Assembly (NCBI GenBank): GCA_029261155.1
Contig: JAJDBW010000047.1
Span: 152,333 to 216,332 of the forward strand
Length of the DNA: 64,000 nucleotides
DNA from: Nitrospirota bacterium
Lineage (GTDB): Bacteria; Nitrospirota; Nitrospiria; SBBL01; JAADHI01
Reading direction: 5' to 3'
Each line of letters opens with the position of its first letter. The first letter of the stretch is position 1. The notes beneath the pieces are model-generated. The model searched no databases. It was not told the origin of the DNA and saw nothing but the letters and a program-made list of their open reading frames with translations. This document shows positions 18,856-26,475 of this stretch, in pieces. The position numbers and the translations under genes were made by a program.

Positions 18856-19479
18856 ATGCCCGATAAAAAAGCCCCAACAGACCATCCCGTTCATCCGCTG
18901 ATTGAAGCGCGATGGAGCCCTTATGTTTTTGCGGATCGACCGGTTCCGGAGGCCGATCTTTGTTCGCTTTTTGAGGCGGCGCGTTGGGCGGCATCTTCCT
19001 ACAACGAACAGCCTTGGGGTTATATCGTCGCGGCGAAAGGGAATCCTGCGCAATATGAAGCGCTCCTGTCCTGCCTTGCAGAAGGCAACCGGCTTTGGGC
19101 AAAGACAGCCCCGGTACTTGTTTTGAGTGTGGTGAACCTAAAGTTTGCGCGTAACGGAAAAGAGAATCGCGCCGCCATGCATGACATGGGTTTGGCCGCA
19201 GGCAATCTGGTCTTCGAGGCGAGCGCGCGAGGGCTTTCTGTGCACCAGATGATCGGCATCCTGCCTGATCGGGCGAAGGAGATCTATGCGATTCCTGAAG
19301 ACTTGGAGGCCTACACGGGTTTGGCGATTGGGTATCCGGGAGATGCGGCCGGGCTGCCCGATGCGCTCAAGGAACGCAATGGAAAACCGCGGCAGCGCAA
19401 GCCTTTGCGTGATTTTGTTTGTGGCGGAAAATGGGGCGACCCTTCCCCCTGGGTCTTAAAAAAATTTGCCTCTGAATGA
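18856..19479 (+). CDS. Nitroreductase family protein
   Basis: 207 residues, normal for the family. Opening HPLIEARWSPYVFADRPVPE and EAARWAASSYNEQPW (residues 38-52) match the FMN-binding arginine/serine segment of nitroreductases. HDMGLAAGNLVFEASARGLSVHQM is the second conserved helix, and GYPGD near the end contacts the flavin. It would be an FMN-dependent NAD(P)H oxidoreductase acting as a dimer in the cytosol; substrates of this branch are unknown. TAAGGAG nine bases before ATG fixes the start. Confidence 0.9.
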   Translation: MPDKKAPTDHPVHPLIEARWSPYVFADRPVPEADLCSLFEAARWAASSYNEQPWGYIVAAKGNPAQYEALLSCLAEGNRLWAKTAPVLVLSVVNLKFARNGKENRAAMHDMGLAAGNLVFEASARGLSVHQMIGILPDRAKEIYAIPEDLEAYTGLAIGYPGDAAGLPDALKERNGKPRQRKPLRDFVCGGKWGDPSPWVLKKFASE

Positions 19480-19498
19480 TTTTCAGACTAGCAAGTGT

Positions 19499-19602
19499 AA
19501 TCCCCCCTTTGAAAAAGGGGGGCTAGGGGGGATTTAAACAGGTCAACAATACGAATAAGGATAAAATCCCCCTCAATCCCCCTTTTTCAAAGGGGGAAGC
19601 AT
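19499..19602. repeat. Palindromic C/G-rich repeat element
   Basis: Two inverted arms of about 38 bases, 19499-19538 and 19562-19601, are separated by about 24 bases. Each arm holds a CCCCCTTTGAAAAAGGGGG core followed by a GGGGGATTT box. The arms differ by a few bases, as expected for an old element. I know similar repeats dispersed in intergenic DNA of Nitrospirota and deltaproteobacterial genomes. It may fold as RNA or be a non-autonomous mobile unit. It lies between the nitroreductase and CDGSH genes. Confidence 0.75.
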
Positions 19603-19724
19603 AAGATACCTTTTGCTGAAGATTATATAGAGGCATGTAAAAAAATAAACGCGAAGATAGGCGCGCTTCGCGCCATCTTAGGCTAATGGGTTTCGTGTTT
19701 TTTTTTCGAATAGCGGTGGCCAAT

Positions 19725-19759
19725 AAAAAGCGGGTCTAGCCCTTCGGCCTCAACCCGCT
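19725..19759 (-). terminator. Terminator of the CDGSH gene (minus strand)
   Basis: Read on the minus strand, AGCGGGT and ACCCGCT form a seven-base-pair stem around a 16-base GC-rich loop, followed by TTTTT. It lies 30 bases beyond the stop codon of the CDGSH gene. Confidence 0.7.
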
Positions 19760-19789
19760 CTCATGTTTTTATCGCAGTGGCAACTTTCT

Positions 19790-20020
19790 TTAAAGTTTTG
19801 CGTGTGTCCCATCGCAGAAGGGTTTATTGCTCGATTGCCGGCAGCCGCACCAAGCGACTTTTTTGGCTTTTTCGATCGTCACCTTAATGGGCTGCATGCC
19901 GGTGTTCAGCCGCGCGTGCGAGCCATCGCAATAGGGTTGGTTTTCGGATTTCCCGCAGGCACACCAATGTTTAACGCCGGGTTCTTCGTCGATCACATAA
20001 GGTTGGTTTTGTATTCCCAT
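19790..20020 (-). CDS. Tandem CDGSH iron-sulfur protein
   Basis: 76 residues from the ATG at 20020, chosen because AAGGAGG sits six bases upstream; the longer frame adds unrelated residues. Two consecutive CDGSH motifs are visible: [16 protein letters not shown] and [16 protein letters not shown]. Each follows CxCx2(S/T)x3PxCDGxH and should bind one 2Fe-2S cluster through three cysteines and one histidine. Tandem CDGSH proteins are short soluble redox or cluster-transfer proteins with poorly defined partners. Transcribed alone, opposite to its neighbours. Confidence 0.93.
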   Translation of the reverse strand: MGIQNQPYVIDEEPGVKHWCACGKSENQPYCDGSHARLNTGMQPIKVTIEKAKKVAWCGCRQSSNKPFCDGTHAKL

Positions 20021-20193
20021 ATGAATCCTCCTTGGGGGTTTGGGGTCGGTACAACACTTTTCGCTTTTTTTGTTCCGCATCAAAGTGTATCGTCATTCAT
20101 AACATCATCGGCCTCGGTTTGTAAACGCGTGACCGGTGATTTGGCTTGACCGCGAGGTGATCGTCGGATTAAGAGACGGAGGGTCAGAGGACG

Positions 20194-20985
20194 ATGGGGT
20201 TTTCTTTTTTTCAAGTCGATGCCTTTACGGATAGGCCATTTCACGGAAACCCCGCCGCGGTGTTCGTCCTGCCCGAAGCCCAAAATGAAGCCTGGATGCA
20301 GGATATCGCGGCGGAGATAAATCTCTCGGAGACGGCCTTTCTTCACCTCAAGGACAAGCGCTACACGCTTCGTTGGTTTACCCCTCTGCATGAGGTCGAT
20401 CTTTGTGGGCACGCGACCCTTGCGAGCGCCCATATCCTTTGGCAGACGGGCATCCTTAAGGCGGATCAGGAAGCCCACTTTGATACGCGGAGTGGCGCTT
20501 TGAGCGCCAGGCGAATCGATCAGTGGATTGAACTCGATTTTCCGACAGAGCCTGCTCAAGAAATTGTCGCTCCGCCTCCATTAAATCAGGCTTTAGGGGT
20601 TTCAGCGCAATATATCGGTGCAAACAGGATGGATATTTTGGTCGAAGTCGATTCCGAAAAAACACTTCGCGCCCTCGCCCCCGATTTTGCGCTCTTGGAA
20701 ACCCTGAAGACGCGAGGAATTATCGTCACCAGTCGATCGAATACGAAAGACTTCGATTTTATCTCCCGTTTTTTCGCGCCGCGTTCAGGAATTAAAGAGG
20801 ATTCGGTGACCGGCTCGGCCCATTGCTGCCTGGGCCCCTTTTGGCAAGCGCGGCTGGGCAAGAACGAACTCATCGCCTATCAGGCCTCGGCGCGCGGAGG
20901 TATCGTCAAGCTCCGCGTGGCAGGGCCGCGTGTGTATATTCGCGGTCAAGCCGTCACGGTTTTTTCGGGTGCGTGGGGGGATTGA
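20194..20985 (+). CDS. PhzF-family isomerase/epimerase-like protein
   Basis: 263 residues with two similar halves. The opening FQVDAFTDRPFHGNPAAV, the catalytic glutamate region INLSETAFL (about residue 46), LCGHATLASAH (around 72) and EDSVTGSAHCCLGPFW (near 205) are all PhzF signatures. PhzF catalyses proton-shift isomerisation in phenazine synthesis. No other phz gene is present, and most chromosomal homologues are isomerases of unknown substrate. GAGG before ATG supports the start. A GNAT gene follows after 42 bases. Confidence 0.92.
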   Translation: MGFSFFQVDAFTDRPFHGNPAAVFVLPEAQNEAWMQDIAAEINLSETAFLHLKDKRYTLRWFTPLHEVDLCGHATLASAHILWQTGILKADQEAHFDTRSGALSARRIDQWIELDFPTEPAQEIVAPPPLNQALGVSAQYIGANRMDILVEVDSEKTLRALAPDFALLETLKTRGIIVTSRSNTKDFDFISRFFAPRSGIKEDSVTGSAHCCLGPFWQARLGKNELIAYQASARGGIVKLRVAGPRVYIRGQAVTVFSGAWGD

Positions 20986-21027
20986 GCCTTCGTCTTCCTC
21001 CTCCGGATTTCGTAAAAAGGATTTTAG

Positions 21028-21471
21028 ATGGATGAAGTGATCTACAAGGTAAATGACGAACTTAGTCTGGACGTATTTGTGTCCGAGCTTCAGTGTTCCA
21101 CCTTAGAACAGCGCCGTCCCATTGATGATGAAGCCTGCATTGCCGGTATGCTTCAAAATGCGAACCTCATCGTCACCGCGCGTATCGGCGCGCAGTGTGT
21201 GGGGGTCGCGCGCGCTCTTAGCAATTTTCACTATGCGTGTTATCTCTCGGATTTAGCCGTGAACCGATCATATCAAGGGCAGGGCATCGGAAATAGCTTG
21301 ATTCGATTGATAAAATCTCAATTAGGCAAGCGATGTAAATTAATCCTCCTTTCCGCCCCTAAGGCCGTGAGCTATTATCGAAAACTCGGGTTTAAAAAGC
21401 ATCCCGAGACTTGGTTCTTGGAAGGCGAAGAAAAAATCGCTGCGTCGATGTCCACTGTCGATGAGCCTTAA
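21028..21471 (+). CDS. GNAT-family N-acetyltransferase
   Basis: 147 residues. The acetyl-CoA pyrophosphate loop SYQGQGIGNSLI (Q/RxxGxG, around residue 88) follows the beta-4 strand LSDLAVN, and YYRKLGFKKH near residue 115 is the typical C-terminal GNAT element. It transfers an acetyl group from acetyl-CoA to an amine; the substrate is unknown. AAAGGA five to six bases before ATG fits the start. Confidence 0.9.
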   Translation: MDEVIYKVNDELSLDVFVSELQCSTLEQRRPIDDEACIAGMLQNANLIVTARIGAQCVGVARALSNFHYACYLSDLAVNRSYQGQGIGNSLIRLIKSQLGKRCKLILLSAPKAVSYYRKLGFKKHPETWFLEGEEKIAASMSTVDEP

Positions 21472-21482
21472 AGAGAGATCGT

Positions 21483-21740
21483 TTGATTGAGATCAGAACG
21501 ATGCATGCGGTCATTCAAGAAGATAAAGCGGGTTGCGGCTTGGCGAGTGTGTCTTATACGGAGTTGAAATCTCTAGCCAATCGATTTGGCATTGCTATTG
21601 AAGACGAGAGGTTGTACTCGGACACCGCTTATTTGAGACGCCTGCTTCAAAGGTACAAGATTTCTCTTTCGGGAAAAACGCGGCCCTTTGTGTCTTGGGT
21701 GGCCTTGGCCACAACTGCCTTGCTTGCGGTTAATTTATGA
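21483..21740 (+). pseudogene. Degraded C39-like cysteine peptidase-type ORF
   Basis: At most 85 residues from a TTG (79 from the ATG at 21501). VIQEDKAGCGLASV followed directly by SYTELKSLANRFGI looks like a bacteriocin-type C39-like domain in which about five residues between ASV and SY are missing. The segment ends at LLAVNL and stop, just where the catalytic-His HW motif should come. It keeps the candidate catalytic cysteine but lacks the His/Asp half. The next gene starts within its stop codon. I read it as a remnant; a genuine short protein cannot be excluded. Confidence 0.45.
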
Positions 21741-22132
21741 AGAGATTTCTGGAAAGGCGTATAAACCTTGCGAGGGTGTTTTTGTTAGACGCTGAGGACT
21801 CCTTTAAAAATTATGTAATGGATCACCTTCAGTTTTTAGCGGACCTGCGCTACCGGCCCATGTTCGGCGGTTTTGGGCTGTATGACCGTTCGCATTTTTT
21901 CGGCATTATCCATCGCGGTCGCCTATTTTTTAAAACCAATGTTAAGACACAAGTGGATTATGTTGCGCTGGGCATGGAGCCCTTTCAGCCCAACGCAAAG
22001 CAGCGGCTGAAAAAATATTACGAAGTCCCACCCGAAATTCTAGAGGATCAAGAGGTTCTCGCGCGCTGGGCGCGCAAGGCGATTTCCTGTGCAGAGGATT
22101 CGTCGGGACCTTCCCCTTCGAATAAAGCCTAG
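21737..22132 (+). CDS. TfoX N-terminal-domain protein
   Basis: 131 residues. RPMFGGFGLYDRSHFFGIIHRGRLFFKTN (about 37-65) is the TfoX_N signature, and the end LARWARKAI is also typical. Single-domain TfoX_N proteins are widespread and of unclear function; only the two-domain TfoX/Sxy regulates competence. The first 20 residues are atypical and may derive from the tail of the decayed upstream ORF. The true start could therefore be an internal codon near residue 20 or 29. Confidence 0.8.
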   Translation: MKRFLERRINLARVFLLDAEDSFKNYVMDHLQFLADLRYRPMFGGFGLYDRSHFFGIIHRGRLFFKTNVKTQVDYVALGMEPFQPNAKQRLKKYYEVPPEILEDQEVLARWARKAISCAEDSSGPSPSNKA

Positions 22133-22146
22133 CCCTAAGAAGTCTT

Positions 22147-23010
22147 TCAAGAGATTATGCCTGATCCCGCCGTGTAGAGGGAATCGAAGACGCGTTCTTT
22201 TTCCTCGGCGCTTTTTCCCACATAGCGTTTTCGAAAGCCTTCGAAATGGCGAATCTGTTCCCCGCGGATGGAAGGGGTGAGGAAGGAGCAGAGTTTTTTC
22301 TCCAGTTTATAGGTGTTCTGTTCGCTGCTGATGGCGAGGATGCCATTGATAATCATTTTTTGGAGCAGCAGTTCTTCATGGGTGCGCGCATAAATATTCT
22401 CGGCAATGGGGGTGAGCACGATGTTGCCGAGCAGGATGCCGTAGAGGGTGGAAGTCAGGGCAATTGGAATCGTTTTGACGATCACATCGGGATTGCCGAT
22501 ACCGGAGAGCATGCCGATGAGGCCGATGACGCTTCCAATGATGCCGAAAGCCGGAGCGGCGCGGGCCAGAGTCCGAAAGACCCGTTCGTTTTGTGCGCGC
22601 CGCTGTTTAAAAAAATATGACTCCGTCGTGAGGACATCTTTTAATTCCGATTCCTGAAAGCCGTCCACGAGCATGTTGAGCCCATCCCGTAGAAAGGTGG
22701 CACTCGTGCGGCTAAGGGTGCGCTCCAAGGAAAGAATGCCGTCGTAACGGCTTTTAACGGCCATTGCGAGCAAGGCTTTGATGATGTCGTCCTGGCTCGG
22801 GAGTCGAACAAAATAAGCATTGCGTGCGACCAGTAAGGCCGAGCGAAGCCGATGCGCCGAGTAACTTAAAAAGGCCGCACCGACAGTGCCGGAAACCACG
22901 ACCAAGAGCGCGATCGCATTGAGGTAGAGTGCGAGACCTTGGGTCCAGAGCAAGCTGCCGAAAAACACCATTCCACAGATGGCAATCGCAATTAAATTAA
23001 TTAAGCTCAC
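22147..23010 (-). CDS. MotA/TolQ/ExbB-type stator subunit
   Basis: 287 residues. Two N-terminal hydrophobic segments, a long cytoplasmic loop with repeated basic/acidic residues, and the C-terminal pair of membrane helices (RAAPAFGIIGSVIGLIGML and TSTLYGILLGNIVLTPI, around 165-215) are the MotA/PomA arrangement. It forms the ion channel with the MotB-like partner. The start is GTG at 23010, overlapping the partner's stop (ATGTGA) with GAGG ahead. No flagellar gene is nearby, so this pair may power flagella encoded elsewhere or another surface machine. Confidence 0.88.
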   Translation of the reverse strand: MSLINLIAIAICGMVFFGSLLWTQGLALYLNAIALLVVVSGTVGAAFLSYSAHRLRSALLVARNAYFVRLPSQDDIIKALLAMAVKSRYDGILSLERTLSRTSATFLRDGLNMLVDGFQESELKDVLTTESYFFKQRRAQNERVFRTLARAAPAFGIIGSVIGLIGMLSGIGNPDVIVKTIPIALTSTLYGILLGNIVLTPIAENIYARTHEELLLQKMIINGILAISSEQNTYKLEKKLCSFLTPSIRGEQIRHFEGFRKRYVGKSAEEKERVFDSLYTAGSGIIS

Positions 23011-23747
23011 ATCGTTTCCTCACTTCCTCGATAAGGTTTTTTTGTAATGAGAATATCAACCCGCCGGTTTCTTTGGCGTTCCGTCTCAGTCATGTTCGGC
23101 ATCAGCGGCCGGTACATGCCCTGGCCGACGATGCTGAAGCGGCCAGGGACAAGGCCACCTGTTTCGATTAAATAGCGTGCGACATTGGCCGCCCGCGCGG
23201 CGGAGAGTTCCCAGTTCGTTGGGTAGCGTTGGCTTCGGACTGGGACATCGTCCGTATGCCCGACGACATGAATTTCGTTGCGCGTTTGTTTGAGCATCTG
23301 GCTCACGTGCCTTAAAAAGCGGAGGGTTTCGTCGTTCAACCCGGCGCTACCGAGATCGAAAAACAAGGGGCCTTGCACGCTGATTCGAACCGTATCGTCT
23401 TTTTCAAGCACCACGTCTATATCAGCGAGTTGTGCGGCCTCGATCGCTTCGTAACTCAAGGTGTAGATCTTTTTTGGGCTGAGTAAGACTTCGCCGGAGG
23501 GAAAAAGAATCGGAGATCTTTTTGCCGCGGGTGCCGCATTTTCCGTTTCGATCAAAAAGCGTTCGACGATCCTTGGGCCATTGTGTTGGGTCGATAAGAT
23601 CATGGCGAACAAAACGAACATGGTCATCATCAAGTCGGACCAAGGCAGGGACCAGTGTTCTGATCCGCTCAGAGATTCTCTTTCGTTCTGAGCCTCGCTG
23701 TAGTCGCTCGGGTCCTTGTTGATGTCGCTGTCGATCCATCCTGGCAT
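23007..23747 (-). CDS. MotB/OmpA-type stator subunit
   Basis: 246 residues. A single transmembrane helix with the ion-carrying aspartate (LPWSDLMMTMFVLFAMIL, Asp38) follows a 34-residue acidic N-terminus. The C-terminal OmpA-like peptidoglycan-binding domain shows FDLGSAGLN, VVGHTDDVPV, NWELSAARAANVARYL and NRRVDI. It anchors the stator to peptidoglycan and pairs with the overlapping MotA-like gene. The plug region after the helix is present but short. Confidence 0.9.
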   Translation of the reverse strand: MPGWIDSDINKDPSDYSEAQNERESLSGSEHWSLPWSDLMMTMFVLFAMILSTQHNGPRIVERFLIETENAAPAAKRSPILFPSGEVLLSPKKIYTLSYEAIEAAQLADIDVVLEKDDTVRISVQGPLFFDLGSAGLNDETLRFLRHVSQMLKQTRNEIHVVGHTDDVPVRSQRYPTNWELSAARAANVARYLIETGGLVPGRFSIVGQGMYRPLMPNMTETERQRNRRVDILITKKPYRGSEETM

Positions 23748-24063
23748 GTCGATGTCTTCCGATTTGAAATGAAGCCTTGCGCGGTGCGGGTTTTATCGCT
23801 TCCCGAAAACTAAACCTGGAAAGAGCAAATTACATACCAAGACAAAGAAGGCCTCCTGGAGAGACCGAGAACACGATTCGGACCCGGTCTGGATGATTTT
23901 GCCGCTTCGCTTAGGCAAAATTTTCCTAGCATAAATCAAATAGTTTCGACCTGAGGTATTGAAGCGCGGCTTGAGGACGAAACATTCCGCGGGGTTTTTT
24001 GAAAAAATGCGTGGTGGGTGAGGTCTGGGCGTGCAGCGTCTAGGATGAATAGTTTATACAGGC
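23748..24063. other. Intergenic stretch between the glutathione peroxidase and the stator pair
   Basis: About 316 bases without a credible ORF. One short hairpin (ATTTTGCC with GGCAAAAT, about 23895-23921) has a purine-poor tail and could be a weak bidirectional terminator. It should also contain the promoter of the motB-motA-like pair, which I cannot place. Confidence 0.4.
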
Positions 24064-24549
24064 TTACTGGGCGAGGGCTTCCTCAAGGGCCTGGATTAGG
24101 GCTTCCGAATCTGGGGCTGTTTTTGGGGGGAACCTTTGAATCACATGGCCTTGTTTGTCGATTAAAAATTTTTCGAAATTCCATGTAATATCTCCAGGGA
24201 AAGCCGCTTCACTTCCCGCCAGAAAAGCATAGAGTGAATGACGCCTTTTGCCGTTGACTTCAATTTTGGTGGTGAGCGGAAAAGTCACATGATATTGGTT
24301 GTCGCAAAAAGATCGGATTTCCGATGGGCTTCCTGGTTCTTGTCCGGCGAACTGGTTGCAAGGCAGTCCAATAATCTGAAAGCCTTGCGCGCCAAAACGA
24401 TCGACGAGTTTTTGCAAGGCGTCGTATTGCGGTGTTAAGCCGCATTTGCTGGCGACATTCACCAATAAAAGGACCTTCCCTCTGTACTGTGAAAAGGCCA
24501 TGGGTTTTCCTTCGAGGTCATTTAAATTAAAGTCGTAGACTGTATTCAT
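24064..24549 (-). CDS. Glutathione peroxidase-family thiol peroxidase
   Basis: 161 residues, full length. The peroxidatic cysteine lies in NVASKCGLTPQY (Cys36), with the partner Gln in LPCNQFAGQEPG (about 71) and Trp in WNFEKFLID (about 128). It reduces hydroperoxides in the cytosol; most bacterial members use thioredoxin rather than glutathione. The second cysteine in CNQF fits a two-Cys mechanism less well than others, so the reductant is uncertain. AGGAGA seven bases before ATG fixes the start. Confidence 0.95.
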   Translation of the reverse strand: MNTVYDFNLNDLEGKPMAFSQYRGKVLLLVNVASKCGLTPQYDALQKLVDRFGAQGFQIIGLPCNQFAGQEPGSPSEIRSFCDNQYHVTFPLTTKIEVNGKRRHSLYAFLAGSEAAFPGDITWNFEKFLIDKQGHVIQRFPPKTAPDSEALIQALEEALAQ

Positions 24550-24598
24550 GTGTTCTCCTATGACGAAAAGGCCTGAGGCTTCGTTTCCTTTTTATGCT

Positions 24599-25405
24599 TT
24601 ATGGGTTCTTCAGCTTTATGACGCGCCGGGCTTGGTCTTGGATGAGAAAACACTCAATGACCGTCGCCTTGCCTAAACAGCTATTGTATGTTTCTGCGCT
24701 CGACAAGGTTTGAAGGCGATCGAGCGTGGGTTTGGAGAGTTCCTCCTCTGCCCGCTCCAGGCTTTGCGCGGCGTACCAACGTGCACCCCAGTCCGCATCT
24801 TCGAGCGCCGTCGCCAGGGCTGTTTGCATGGCGTTTGTCGGGGTCATCGGAAGGCTTTCTCCCACGACGATATCCCATTGAAAGCGCTCTTCCGTTTCGC
24901 GAAGAAATTCCAATCGAATGGGGGTGATACTGTCTTGGCGAATGTCGAGATGAAACCGCGGTGGCGAGCCGTCGAGTGTGGTTCTCGGCAAGAGACGGAT
25001 GATAAAGTCGAAGGACCCGGGGCGATGCGCGACACGCAGGCGTTTGACTCTGGAGGGGGAGCGAATGGTGTCTGCGACTTGGCGTCCCAAGGACAGCTGC
25101 GCCACATGTGTTTCCTGGCCGTCTTTTTCCCTGTAGATGGCCCAACCCGCAATACACTGGCTACAATAAATTTCAATATAACCCTTGGGGCTGTCTGCGG
25201 GCAATGCATCGTGAACAATGCGCGACGGCGCCGTTGTGCAGGCCCCGAGCAAGATTGAAAGAGCCATGATGATATACGTTTGAATTCTGTTGGCGCTTGG
25301 CCTTTCATCGCACCGTCTTTTTCTTGACCTTCTCCGCAAAATCAGGCCAAAGCAAAAGCATAGAGGCGTACCGAGGTGCTTGCGTCTTCCGTATTCTAGG
25401 CTCAT
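24599..25405 (-). CDS. Putative lipoprotein, unknown function
   Basis: 268 residues from ATG 25405 (AAGGTAG just upstream). An internal lipobox ILLGAC at about residues 52-57 follows a short hydrophobic run (YIIMALSILLG), so the mature protein would begin at that cysteine. If so, the N-terminal 45 residues form an unusually long and basic n-region, and an internal start is possible. YCSQCIAGW in the mature part has a CxxC. The C-terminal third (WGARWYAAQSLERAEEEL) is helical and may be HEAT-like. I do not recognise the family. Confidence 0.6.
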   Translation of the reverse strand: MSLEYGRRKHLGTPLCFCFGLILRRRSRKRRCDERPSANRIQTYIIMALSILLGACTTAPSRIVHDALPADSPKGYIEIYCSQCIAGWAIYREKDGQETHVAQLSLGRQVADTIRSPSRVKRLRVAHRPGSFDFIIRLLPRTTLDGSPPRFHLDIRQDSITPIRLEFLRETEERFQWDIVVGESLPMTPTNAMQTALATALEDADWGARWYAAQSLERAEEELSKPTLDRLQTLSSAETYNSCLGKATVIECFLIQDQARRVIKLKNP

Positions 25406-25412
25406 CGCTACC

Positions 25413-26204
25413 TTAAGCTAGGTTTTTTAAGGTCGAGATCACTTCTAAATTTAGGGATTCGGCCAAGCGCCGCCCATCCGCCATATTGGAAAGGACATGT
25501 TCGGGGTGATGGGCGTCGGCGTTGCAAATGACCTGGATGCGATAGTTGGCCGCCATTTCCCAAAAGGGCCGCCAGGGATAACGTGCGCGTTCTCCACCTT
25601 CCGGCGTGGAACGCCACGATTTACGAAATCCGTTTCCGTTGATCTCCAAGGGCGTACCCGTGGCTTCAGCGGCTTCGAGGATGTCTCGCGTGCAGGCTTC
25701 CAGGTCGGGCGTCCAACGGTCGTTGCTACAGCCGAAGAGGTCGGGATGGGCAATGAAGGCGAAGAGGCCCGTTTCCATCATGTTCACCAGATAGGCACTA
25801 TAGGCCGACAAGGTTTCGGGTGTGTTGAGGGCCTCGAAGGAATTAAGCCATTCTCCATTCAAAGGGGTATAGTGCGCCGCGCCGATGAGGTAATCGAATT
25901 GCCGCTCGCCAAGGAGTTCGTCTTGAAGGTAGCTGTGATAAACGGCGTCGTATTCGCATTCCATGCCTTTAAAAATGTCCATCTGGGGCAAGGCGGTTCT
26001 GGCTGCATCGACCGCCTGCTCGTATTCGTCCAGCTGATCGAAAGGCATGCGAACCTCGGGCCAACGATTATCGGGCCAGGCCACATGGTCGGAGATTCCC
26101 AAGGCTAAGCTCCCTTGGTTATAGGCCGCTTGGGCAAAATCGAGGACATCGCCCGTTGCATGCTTGCATCGATAAGTGTGGGTATGGAAATTGATCGCGT
26201 CCAC
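25413..26204 (-). CDS. PHP-domain phosphoesterase, HisK-like
   Basis: 263 residues. INFHTHTYRCKHATG opens the PHP domain with the HxH and later H metal ligands. GISDHV (about 37), GMECEYD (near 80) and IAHPDLFG (about 155) supply further ligands, and ICNADAHHPEHV is the final DxH element. The family includes histidinol-phosphate phosphatases of the HisK type and other phosphoesterases. No his genes are nearby, so histidine synthesis is only one option. Start is GTG at 26204, with AAGGG 10 bases ahead. Confidence 0.88.
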   Translation of the reverse strand: MDAINFHTHTYRCKHATGDVLDFAQAAYNQGSLALGISDHVAWPDNRWPEVRMPFDQLDEYEQAVDAARTALPQMDIFKGMECEYDAVYHSYLQDELLGERQFDYLIGAAHYTPLNGEWLNSFEALNTPETLSAYSAYLVNMMETGLFAFIAHPDLFGCSNDRWTPDLEACTRDILEAAEATGTPLEINGNGFRKSWRSTPEGGERARYPWRPFWEMAANYRIQVICNADAHHPEHVLSNMADGRRLAESLNLEVISTLKNLA

Positions 26205-26475
26205 TATTCTTAAGCCCTTAACAAGGCGCGGGTACTGGCCGCGGAAACCTTAAAAACAAGGATCGGGTTTAGATAAGCAAGCGGTCTTGAGCCCTGCACA
26301 CCACAAGATTGTAGGTGGGTGCTATCGGGATATGTTCTAGGGGCATCTTATCAGTCTGCTTGAGATAGATCAAATGCCAAAGAGTGTTGTTTTCAGGTGT
26401 TCTATTCTAGAGCTAAAATTGATTGCTAGACCACAGAGAGGAAAGGGCGGCGATGGGGCTTTGCCGGCCGAGGCG

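Noticed and set aside
19523..19723. 66-codon minus-strand ORF
   Set aside because: Largely made of the palindromic repeat.
24844..25308. 154-codon minus-strand ORF overlapping the lipoprotein
   Set aside because: Alternative frame of the lipoprotein gene; low-complexity basic content and no signal or domain.
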